Origin: Limnochordales bacterium
GTDB taxonomy: Bacteria > Bacillota > Limnochordia > Limnochordales > DUMU01
Length of the DNA stretch: 64,000 nt
Assembly (NCBI GenBank): GCA_014896315.1
Contig: JADBKP010000005.1
Location: 186,001 to 250,000 of the forward strand
Reading direction: 5' to 3'
The position numbers and the translations under genes are program-made. The stretch's first letter is position 1. The number at the start of each line of letters is the position of its first letter. Under the pieces are notes generated by a model. The model searched no databases and had not been told where the DNA came from. It was given only the letters and a program-made list of their open reading frames with translations. This document shows, one piece after another, positions 10,175 through 17,206 of this stretch.

Positions 10175-11887
10175 TCAGAATGCCCGGCCCGCCCACATCA
10201 GCAAGTGCTCCACGATGGGGCCAAGAGCCAGAGCGGGGAGGAAAGTAAGCGCTCCGACCAGAATGATCACCCCTGCCAGAAGGGCGGCAAAGAGCACACC
10301 CGTGGTGGGAAACGTGCCGGGACCAGCAGGCACCGCCTTCTTGGCTGCCATGTGGCCGGCAATGGCCAGGACGGGCAGAATCACTCCGAATCGTCCTAGA
10401 ATCATCTGAATTCCGAGATAGAGGGTGTAAAATGGCGTGGTCGAGTCGAGCCCCGCGAAGGCGCTGCCATTGTTCGCAGCAGTGGAAGTGAACGCGTAAA
10501 GGATCTCACTGAGCCCGTGCGGACCGGGGTTCAGGATGCTCCCCGTACCGGCGGGTAAGACTGCGGCAACAGCGGTGCCGATCAGGATCAGAACACCGGG
10601 GATCAGGACGCCGATGGTCGCCATCTTCATCTCAAAAGGCTCGATCTTCTTGCCCAGGTACTCGGGGGTGCGGCCGACCATCAGCCCGACGATGAAGACG
10701 GTAACGATTACAAAAAGCAGGATGCCGTAGAGACCCGACCCTGCACCGCCAAAGGCTACCTCCCCCAGCATCATCAGGGTCAGGGTAACCAATCCTCCCA
10801 GGGGCGTAAGACTGTCGTGCATGCCGTTGACCGCACCGCACGAGGCGGCAGTGGTGACGGTAGCAAAGAGCGCGGTGCTGCCAATGCCGAACCGGATCTC
10901 CTTCCCTTCCAGGGCGGTCGGACCAGTCAAGCCCAGAGCTGCCAGCTGCGGGTTGCCGACCATTTCACTCTGGTAGATAAGGGCAAACGCTGCTAAAAAG
11001 ATGATCAGCATCGCTCCGTAAAGAACCCATCCCTGGCGGGTATCGCCCACCATTTTCCCCAGTGTGTAGGTCAATCCGGCGCCAATGGACAGGATGGCGA
11101 CCATCTCCAAAAAATTGGTGAGCGGAGTGGGGTTTTCGAACGGGTGCGACGAGTTGGCGTTAAAGATGCCGCCGCCGTTGGTTCCCAGCACCTTGATGGC
11201 CTCCTGCGAGGCGGCGGGTGCGACGGCAATGCGTTGGATCTCGCCCTCGAGGGTGGTAACCGTATGATAGGGAGCGAACGTCTGAACGACACCCTGAGAA
11301 ACCAGGACCAGGGCCAACAGGAACGAGAAGGGCAAGAGAATCCAGAGCACGCTGCGGGTCAAGTCAAACCAGAAGTTGCCGATCCCGTCGGCGTTACGGC
11401 GCGCCAGGCCGCGGATGAAGGCAATGGCTACGGCGATTCCCGTCGCGGCCGACAAGAAGTTCTGCACCGTCAAAGCGGCCATCTGGGTCAGGTAGCTCAT
11501 GGTTGTCTCGCCGGCATACGCCTGCCAGTTGGTATTGGTGACGAAACTGGCCGCAGTGTTAAAAGCGATGGCGGGGGAGACAGCCGGCAGATGTTCGGGG
11601 TTGAAGGGCAAGACCCCCTGCATTCGTTGGATGAGGTAGACGGCCACAAGGCCGAGGGCGTTAAATGCCAGCAACGCCCGGGCGTACTGTTTCCACGTCA
11701 TCTCCTGATGACCGTCCACGCCCGCCAGACGGTAGAACCACTGCTCCACCGGCCTTAACACCGGGTCGAGGAGCGTCTTTTCGCCACTAAACACACGGGC
11801 CATGTATCCTCCGAGCAGCGGCGTGAGCGCTGTTAGAGTTATTACAAAGGCGGCGACCTCGATTAGATCCCACGTTGCGTTTCCCAT
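10175..11887 (-). CDS. kdpA: potassium-transporting ATPase subunit KdpA
   Basis: 570-residue potassium-selective channel-like subunit, related to the Trk/Ktr superfamily with four pore loops. Selectivity-filter-like segments are visible (TNTNWQAYAG; GTNGGGIFNANSSHPFENP; CGAVNGMHDSLTPLGG; STAANNGSAFAGL), in the usual order. About ten hydrophobic helices span the rest. ATG 11887 gives the family's typical N-terminus; an in-frame GTG at 11902 is possible, with neither having a strong ribosome site. It lies 63 bases after kdpF and 143 before kdpB. Confidence 0.95.
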   Translation of the reverse strand: MGNATWDLIEVAAFVITLTALTPLLGGYMARVFSGEKTLLDPVLRPVEQWFYRLAGVDGHQEMTWKQYARALLAFNALGLVAVYLIQRMQGVLPFNPEHLPAVSPAIAFNTAASFVTNTNWQAYAGETTMSYLTQMAALTVQNFLSAATGIAVAIAFIRGLARRNADGIGNFWFDLTRSVLWILLPFSFLLALVLVSQGVVQTFAPYHTVTTLEGEIQRIAVAPAASQEAIKVLGTNGGGIFNANSSHPFENPTPLTNFLEMVAILSIGAGLTYTLGKMVGDTRQGWVLYGAMLIIFLAAFALIYQSEMVGNPQLAALGLTGPTALEGKEIRFGIGSTALFATVTTAASCGAVNGMHDSLTPLGGLVTLTLMMLGEVAFGGAGSGLYGILLFVIVTVFIVGLMVGRTPEYLGKKIEPFEMKMATIGVLIPGVLILIGTAVAAVLPAGTGSILNPGPHGLSEILYAFTSTAANNGSAFAGLDSTTPFYTLYLGIQMILGRFGVILPVLAIAGHMAAKKAVPAGPGTFPTTGVLFAALLAGVIILVGALTFLPALALGPIVEHLLMWAGRAF

Positions 11888-11950
11888 GACCCCTCGCACC
11901 ACCTGTCGTTGTATCCGTCCCGAAACCTGCGCTGGCAGACCCGGGCCGGG

Positions 11951-12040
11951 CTATAAGTCCTCCGCCCTAATCAAGGCCCAGATCAGGTAGAGAAGCAGGG
12001 CAGCCGCCAGCAGACCGCCGATGATTATTTCCGTGTGCAT
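11951..12040 (-). CDS. kdpF: potassium-transporting ATPase subunit KdpF (29 aa)
   Basis: Tiny single-helix membrane protein that stabilises the KdpFABC complex. The ATG at 12038-12040 opens 29 codons ending in TAG: a short polar start (MHTE), one hydrophobic helix (IIIGGLLAAALLLYLIWAL) and a short charged tail (IRAEDL). Length and the helix followed by LIRAE match KdpF peptides, which are about 29 residues, and the position directly before kdpA is the canonical one. A purine-rich GGGGAGGGCAAG stretch lies 8 or more bases upstream and can serve as ribosome site. It completes the operon as kdpFABCDE. Confidence 0.88.
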   Translation of the reverse strand: MHTEIIIGGLLAAALLLYLIWALIRAEDL

Positions 12041-12356
12041 CGCAATATCTTGCCCTCCCCAAGGGGCTAAGATCCGCCCCAGCCTGTACGCTGCCTACAG
12101 TTTGCCGCGGCCGGCATCACTGGCCACCATTCGTTCGCCCACAGTTCCAATTCAATCAGGTGGGAAGTCAAGGGGATATCAAAAAACAGGACGCGAGTAG
12201 TCAAAAAGGCGTAAAAACAGGATTCCGACCGTCTCTGGATCCCCACCTTCTGCGCCTGTACCTGCCATTTCTAGCAACGAAGGTAACAAGGAGCGGTCCG
12301 TTCACCTGCCGAATACCGCATAGGATCTAGTAGCGCAGCGGAGGGGGGAGCCGGCC
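12041..12356. promoter_or_regulatory. divergent control region between kdpF and cdaA
   Basis: About 316 bases separate the first kdp gene from the c-di-AMP cyclase gene, so both promoters must lie here. The part at 12175-12225 is unusually A/T-rich for this genome. It holds two copies of AAAAACAGGA (12182-12191 and 12213-12222) 31 bases apart. On the minus strand a TTGACT (about 12164-12169) could be a -35 element for kdp, but I find no good -10. I searched for the conserved core of the ydaO c-di-AMP riboswitch on both strands and did not find it. Confidence 0.5.
12200..12219 (-). promoter_or_regulatory. candidate KdpE site (paired T-tracts)
   Basis: Read on the minus strand the bases are TGTTTTTACGCCTTTTTGAC: two T-runs, each followed by AC or GAC, about ten bases apart. 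The known enteric KdpE site upstream of kdpFABC is likewise a T-rich tandem repeat of the TTTATA/TTTACA kind. The site is about 160 bases upstream of kdpF. The match is by pattern only. Confidence 0.3.
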
Positions 12357-13190
12357 ACGAAAGCGGCACTACGACCCATAGATGTGGTCGATATCTTGAT
12401 CGTTGCCGCGGTGCTCTACCGCCTCCTCGTACTCCTGCGCGGTACGCGGGCAGTAGTGCTCTTGCGCGGCTTTGCCCTCCTGCTGGGTGCGGCGGCAGCC
12501 AGTCGTTGGCTTGGGTTACGCACGGTCAACTGGCTGCTGGAGAGGGCCCTGACCGCTCTGCTGGTCGCCCTCCCGGTGGTTTTCTACCCGGAAGTCCGGC
12601 GGGCGCTGGAAAGGCTGGGGAGGGGAGAACTCTTCCGCTGGAACGGCCAGAGCTTCTGGCTTGCCAGCCTCTTTGGCCGGCCCGAAGAGGCGGGCGGTTT
12701 TCAGAAAGTGGTAGAGGCGGTGGTAAAAGCGGCGGGGGAGCTATCCCGGCGACGGGTGGGGGCGCTGATCGCTATCGAACAGGAGGTTGGACTGGAGGAG
12801 TTCGTGGAAACGGGGATTCGCCTGGATGCCGTGGTCACTCCCGAACTGCTGATAAACATCTTTGAGCCCAATACCCCTTTGCATGACGGCGCGGTGATCA
12901 TCCGAAACGGCCGGGTGGTTGCTGCTGCCTGTTTCTTGCCCCTTGCCCGTCCCGACCAGGTTGAGCGGAAGATGGGCAGCCGCCACCGGGCAGCCCTCGG
13001 GCTGGCGGAGGAATCCGACGCGCTGGTGATAGTGGTTTCGGAGGAGACGGGCCGGATTTCCGGCGCCCGGGAGGGCAGGATCGATTGGGATCTGGGAGAG
13101 GAGGGGCTGAAGGAGTGGTTGAACAAGGCCGAGCGGAGCGAGGCCGGCAGGCCTGCCGCGGCCGGCGTGAGAGGGATGAGTCCTCACTAG
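12357..13190 (+). CDS. cdaA: diadenylate cyclase CdaA, probable ACG start
   Basis: Membrane-bound enzyme that joins two ATP to form cyclic di-AMP, the messenger controlling potassium and turgor. Three N-terminal hydrophobic helices (VDILIVAAVLYRLLVLL onward) precede the DAC domain with both active motifs: DGAVIIRNG and RHRAALG. The first ATG/GTG/TTG codon in frame is GTG 12384, which starts inside the first helix and has no ribosome site. An in-frame ACG at 12357 lies exactly 6 bases after GGAG in a strong GGAGGGGGGAG and adds TKAALRPID, giving 277 residues, the family norm. I therefore place the start at ACG. Followed by a cdaR remnant and glmM, as in other firmicutes. Confidence 0.88.
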   Translation, partial: TKAALRPIDVVDILIVAAVLYRLLVLLRGTRAVVLLRGFALLLGAAAASRWLGLRTVNWLLERALTALLVALPVVFYPEVRRALERLGRGELFRWNGQSFWLASLFGRPEEAGGFQKVVEAVVKAAGELSRRRVGALIAIEQEVGLEEFVETGIRLDAVVTPELLINIFEPNTPLHDGAVIIRNGRVVAAACFLPLARPDQVERKMGSRHRAALGLAEESDALVIVVSEETGRISGAREGRIDWDLGEEGLKEWLNKAERSEAGRPAAAGVRGMSPH

Positions 13191-13366
13191 AGCGATCAGA
13201 CTCATCGCCCGGGTATGAGTACTGGCGGGGACTCTGGGAGCGGCTTGTACGCTGGTGGGTGGCGGCGGACCTCTCATTGCGATTGCTCGCTTTGCTCCTG
13301 GCAATTCTGTTGTGGCTCCTGGCCCGGGGAGTATCGCAGGATCGGCTGATGGGTCTGGGAGTTTGA
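13085..13366 (+). pseudogene. cdaR: truncated cdaR (YbbR) remnant, membrane anchor only
   Basis: Between cdaA and glmM, where firmicutes carry cdaR, a short frame encodes one strong membrane helix (LSLRLLALLLAILLWLLARG) that matches the N-terminal anchor of CdaR/YbbR proteins. It then stops at 13364-13366 (TGA) without any of the extracellular YbbR repeats; the 74 bases before glmM do not contain them in any frame. The start is uncertain: the frame is open into the end of cdaA (TTG 13085, GTG about 13115) and no ATG lies between the cdaA stop and the helix. CdaR normally binds CdaA and GlmM and tunes c-di-AMP synthesis. Either a decayed gene or a minimal one-helix CdaA partner. Confidence 0.55.
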
Positions 13367-13442
13367 TGGGCAGGGCGCGGGTTCCTGTTGATCTGGCCTG
13401 ACTGGAGAGAAGATGTGTAGTGAGAGTTGCAGGTGAAGGATG

Positions 13443-14795
13443 ATGAAACGTCTTTTTGGCACGGACGGCGTACGTGGTGTCGCAAACCGTGAGATCACCC
13501 CGGAGCTTGCTTTTCGGCTGGGTCGGGCTGCGGTGGCGGTGCTGGCCGCCGATGTAGAAAGGCCGCGCATTGTCGTAGGCCGGGACACCCGGGCATCCGG
13601 GGAGATGCTGCAGTCGGCGCTGGTCGCCGGTTTTCTCTCTGCCGGGGCCGACTGCCTGGATGCCGGCGTGATACCGACTCCCGCGGTGGCCTACCTTACC
13701 CGCCTGCGCCAGGCCCAGGCAGGGGCGGTGATCTCCGCCAGCCACAACCCCGTAGAGGATAACGGCATCAAGTTTTTCGGGCCGAACGGGTACAAACTCT
13801 CCGATGAGCTGGAGGCACGCATCGAGGAGCTCGTCTATGACCTGGAGCGGCGGCAGGACCATCTGCCGCGACCGATCGGAGGTGATGTCGGCCGGCTGAT
13901 ACCTGACAAGCGGGCAGCCAACGACTATCTTGACTTCCTGCTCTCCTGTGCCCGTTTCCGCCTGAACGGCCTGCGCATCGTGATCGACACGGCCTATGGG
14001 GCGGCGTTCCGGCTGGCTCCCCGGCTCTTTAGCCGGTTAGGAGCGGATGTACTTGCTTTACACCTGAGCCCCAACGGCACCAACATAAACGTCGGTTGCG
14101 GTTCAACCCACCCGGAGCTGGCGGCGGAAAGGGTTCGGCAGGTAGGCGCAGACGTCGGCCTCACCTTTGACGGGGATGCGGACCGCCTGATTGCCATCGA
14201 TGAACAGGGGAATATCGTTGACGGTGACCACATCCTGGCCATCTGTGCACTGGACCGGTTGCGACGGCAACAGTTGCCCGGCAAGGCGGTGGTCGCCACC
14301 GTCTACTCCAACCTGGGCTTGCGCAAAGCCCTGCTTGACGCGGGAGGAGAGCTTCTCATCACCGGAGCTGGCGACCGTCAGGTGATGGAAGCCCTGCTGG
14401 CCCACAATCTGGTACTGGGCGGTGAACAGTCAGGTCATATTGTTTTCCTGGAGCACCATACTACAGGCGATGGTATGCTCACCGCCATCCAGTTGCTGGA
14501 TGTGATGATGCGGACCGGTCGGCGCCTCTCCGACCTGGCTGCGCAGATGCCTTCGTTTCCGCAGATGCTGGTCAACGTACGGGTGAGGACGAAGGAGAAC
14601 TGGGATAAGATCCCGGCGGTGCAGGAAGCTTTGGCCCGGGCTCGAGAGACGCTGGGGGCGGAGGGGGAGCTTAATGTCCGGCCGTCGGGGACAGAGCCCG
14701 TGATCCGGGTCATGGCCCAGGGACCGGAGAGGGCGGCAGTGGAGGCCGCAGTGGAGATGGTCACGCGGGCGTTGGAGGTGAGCCTGGGGGTGTAG
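13443..14795 (+). CDS. glmM: phosphoglucosamine mutase GlmM
   Basis: Converts glucosamine-6-P to glucosamine-1-P for UDP-GlcNAc and peptidoglycan synthesis. Full-length alpha-D-phosphohexomutase: start KRLFGTDGVRG, phospho-serine in ISASHNPVEDNGIKFFG, metal loop DGDADR, sugar-binding GGEQSGHI and the C-terminal phosphate loop RPSGTEPVIRV. Two ATGs stand in tandem (13440, 13443); the second gives the better distance to GAAGG and places the active serine at residue 100, as in Bacillus subtilis. GlmM is known to bind CdaA and lower c-di-AMP synthesis in several firmicutes. It precedes glmS by 6 bases. Confidence 0.97.
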   Translation: MKRLFGTDGVRGVANREITPELAFRLGRAAVAVLAADVERPRIVVGRDTRASGEMLQSALVAGFLSAGADCLDAGVIPTPAVAYLTRLRQAQAGAVISASHNPVEDNGIKFFGPNGYKLSDELEARIEELVYDLERRQDHLPRPIGGDVGRLIPDKRAANDYLDFLLSCARFRLNGLRIVIDTAYGAAFRLAPRLFSRLGADVLALHLSPNGTNINVGCGSTHPELAAERVRQVGADVGLTFDGDADRLIAIDEQGNIVDGDHILAICALDRLRRQQLPGKAVVATVYSNLGLRKALLDAGGELLITGAGDRQVMEALLAHNLVLGGEQSGHIVFLEHHTTGDGMLTAIQLLDVMMRTGRRLSDLAAQMPSFPQMLVNVRVRTKENWDKIPAVQEALARARETLGAEGELNVRPSGTEPVIRVMAQGPERAAVEAAVEMVTRALEVSLGV

Positions 14796-14801
14796 AGGCC
14801 T

Positions 14802-16781
14802 TTGTGTGGCATAATCGGTTACACGGGCGCGCGGGCGACGTTACCGCTGCTGCTTGAAGGGTTAGCCCGCCTTGAGTACCGGGGGTATGACTCAGCCGGA
14901 GTGGCACTGCTGCCGGGGCGGGGCGGTGACGGAATCCTGGCCACGAGGCAGGTGATGATGGCACCTGCCACCATTGTAGTCAGAAAAGCGGCCGGCCGGC
15001 TTGATCGGCTGCAACAGCTCCTGCGGAAACATCCCCCGGAACAGGATCTAAACGGCTTCACCGGGTCCGGTGTCATCTTCACCACCGGCATCGGTCACAC
15101 TCGCTGGGCTACGCACGGGCCGCCCACCGATAGCAATGCCCACCCGCACCTGGATTGCCGCCGACGGGTGGCAGTAGTTCACAACGGGATTATCGAGAAT
15201 ACGCTTTCTCTCCGCGAGGAGTTGCTCAGCCGGGGACACCGGTTCACCTCGGAAACGGATACCGAGGTGATTGCACACCTGCTGGAAGAGGCACTCGCCA
15301 CCGGGCAGGGGATGTACTGTGCCTGGTTGCAGGTGGTCGCCCGGCTGAAAGGCGCGTTTGCGCTGGCGGCGCTGACTGCCGATGCCCCTGGCAGCATCTG
15401 GCTGGCCCGCTTCTCCAGCCCGCTGGTGGTCGGACGCGGCGCCGACGGCTGGCTGGTTGCCTCCGACATCCCGGCCCTGCTGCCGTATACCCGGGAGGTC
15501 TATGTCTTGCAAGACCGGGAGGCCGCCGAGCTCTTGCCGGACCAGGCGCGGTTTTTCAGCTTCAACGGTGAAAGCTTGACCAAAGTTCCGCAGACGGTGG
15601 CCTGGGAGCTGGAGCAGGCCGAAAAGGGCGGCTTCCCCGATTTCATGCTCAAAGAGATCCACGAGGAGCCGGCGGTCGTGCGCCGTCTTCTCACGCGGTA
15701 CTATCCCGCCACGGGAGACGGACCCGACCTGGGGCTGCCCTGGGGTGATGGGTGGTGGGCGCAGCGCCGGAAGCTCTGGATCGTTGCCTCCGGTACGGCA
15801 GCGCATGCGGGGTTGATGGCCAAGTACTGGTTGGAGAGGGTTGCCGGCCTGCCGGTGGAGTTCGATGTGGCCTCCGAATTCCGCACCCGTGAACCGCTGC
15901 TTTCCCAGCGTGATCTGGCGCTGGTGATCAGCCAGTCCGGTGAGACGGCCGATACACTGGCGGGATTGCGCTTGTGCCGGGCAAGAGGAGTGCCGACCCT
16001 GGGCATCGTCAATGTGCCGACCAGCAGCATCGCCCGGGAGAGCGCCGCCGTGCTGCTGACCGAGGCCGGGCCGGAGATCGCCGTAGCCTCAACCAAGGCA
16101 TACGTGGCGCAGCTGGTGGTGTTGGCCTTGCTTGCCCTCAGGGTGGCGCAGGCCAGAGCCCGGCATGCAGCCGGGGTGGCTGCGGAAGCGGGCGGAACGC
16201 CGGTAGTGCTGCCCGAGGACTCGGGAACCTGGCGTCAGCAGCTCGAACGGGGGTTGACGGTCCTGCCGACCGCCATTGAAGAGCTGTTGGGCCGCCAGGT
16301 CGTAATCGATCCCAGGATCGTGGAGAAGCTTGCCAGTTCAGAACATGTTTTCTACATCGGGCGGGGACTGGATTATGCAGCCGCGGTAGAGGCCGCCCTC
16401 AAGCTCAAAGAGATCACTTACATCCATGCCGAGGCCTATGCGGCCGGAGAGCTCAAACACGGTCCGCTCGCTCTGATCGGTCCGGGGACGCCCGTGGTAG
16501 GCATCCTCACCCAGGATGAACTGATCTCCCGCACGCTGGCCAATCTCCACGAAGTGAAGGCCCGGCATGGATGGGTCGTGGGGGTAGGCCCCCAGCACGC
16601 GGTTGCCAGCGACGAGGCGGCATTTCTGGACGCGTACATTCAAATACCCCCTCTACCCGGCCCGGCCCGCCCGGTGCTGGCCGCTCCGGCCCTGCAGCTC
16701 CTCGCCTATATGGTGGCACGTGCCCGCGGGACGGATGTTGATCGTCCCCGCAACCTGGCAAAAAGCGTCACGGTGGAGTAA
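14802..16781 (+). CDS. glmS: glutamine-fructose-6-phosphate aminotransferase GlmS
   Basis: Makes glucosamine-6-P from fructose-6-P and glutamine, the entry step of amino sugar synthesis. It begins with GTG; after Met removal the catalytic Cys2 (MCGIIGYTGA) is exposed, as needed for the glutaminase domain. HTRWATHG and NGIIEN follow; then two SIS domains (SGTAAHAGLMAKYW, SQSGETADT, ASTKAY) and the C-terminal HAEAYAAGELKHGPLALI. 659 residues, about 50 more than usual; the excess sits in the N-terminal domain at about residues 37-60 and 75-92, around the HTRW strand. Only 6 bases separate it from glmM, so the metabolite ribozyme found upstream of some glmS genes cannot be present. Confidence 0.97.
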   Translation: MCGIIGYTGARATLPLLLEGLARLEYRGYDSAGVALLPGRGGDGILATRQVMMAPATIVVRKAAGRLDRLQQLLRKHPPEQDLNGFTGSGVIFTTGIGHTRWATHGPPTDSNAHPHLDCRRRVAVVHNGIIENTLSLREELLSRGHRFTSETDTEVIAHLLEEALATGQGMYCAWLQVVARLKGAFALAALTADAPGSIWLARFSSPLVVGRGADGWLVASDIPALLPYTREVYVLQDREAAELLPDQARFFSFNGESLTKVPQTVAWELEQAEKGGFPDFMLKEIHEEPAVVRRLLTRYYPATGDGPDLGLPWGDGWWAQRRKLWIVASGTAAHAGLMAKYWLERVAGLPVEFDVASEFRTREPLLSQRDLALVISQSGETADTLAGLRLCRARGVPTLGIVNVPTSSIARESAAVLLTEAGPEIAVASTKAYVAQLVVLALLALRVAQARARHAAGVAAEAGGTPVVLPEDSGTWRQQLERGLTVLPTAIEELLGRQVVIDPRIVEKLASSEHVFYIGRGLDYAAAVEAALKLKEITYIHAEAYAAGELKHGPLALIGPGTPVVGILTQDELISRTLANLHEVKARHGWVVGVGPQHAVASDEAAFLDAYIQIPPLPGPARPVLAAPALQLLAYMVARARGTDVDRPRNLAKSVTVE

Positions 16782-16794
16782 AGTAGAACCTGCC

Positions 16795-17181
16795 ATGATC
16801 GTGGGTCTGGGGACCGATATCATCGAAGTTCCCCGAATAGCACGGGCCTTCGACCGGTTCGGGGAGCGTTTCTTGCGCAAAGTTTATACCCCCGAAGAGA
16901 TTGCCTACTGCCTGCGGGCGACTCATCGGGGGCGGGTAGTGGAGAGATTGGCCGGCCGGTTTGCCGCCAAGGAGGCGGTTATGAAGAGCCTGGGGTGTGG
17001 TCCGGGGAAAGTGCCGTGGCGGAGCGTGGCGATCCTGCCACAGAAGGGCGGGCCGCCCCAGGTCGTCCTGAGTGGCCCGGCAGCCCGGCGCGCGGCAGAG
17101 CTTGGCGTGGAGCGGCTGCTGGTTAGCATCAGCCATCAGTCGCAATGGGCTGTCGCCACAGCGATCGCCGAGAGCCGGTGA
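16795..17181 (+). CDS. acpS: holo-[acyl-carrier-protein] synthase AcpS
   Basis: Transfers the 4'-phosphopantetheine arm of CoA to apo-ACP for fatty acid synthesis. 128 residues, typical for the trimeric AcpS type. The magnesium-binding Asp is in GLGTDIIEVPRI and the Glu in RFAAKEAVMKSLG; SISHQSQWAVA is the usual C-terminal strand. The ATG at 16795 gives the exact family N-terminus, although the ribosome site (GTAGAA) is weak. It follows glmS by 13 bases and starts the common firmicute trio acpS-nnr-alr. Confidence 0.95.
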   Translation: MIVGLGTDIIEVPRIARAFDRFGERFLRKVYTPEEIAYCLRATHRGRVVERLAGRFAAKEAVMKSLGCGPGKVPWRSVAILPQKGGPPQVVLSGPAARRAAELGVERLLVSISHQSQWAVATAIAESR

Positions 17182-17206
17182 GATGGCAAGGGAGGAGCAT
17201 CCGCAA

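Noticed and set aside
12041-12356. ydaO-type c-di-AMP riboswitch in the kdp or cdaA leader
   Set aside because: GCCGAAT occurs at 12308-12314, like the motif's first helix, but the GGGGTTAATC-like core and the 3' half are missing and too few bases remain before cdaA.
14796-14801. glmS ribozyme upstream of glmS
   Set aside because: Only six bases lie between the glmM stop and the glmS start; the ribozyme needs about 150 and its core is not inside glmM.
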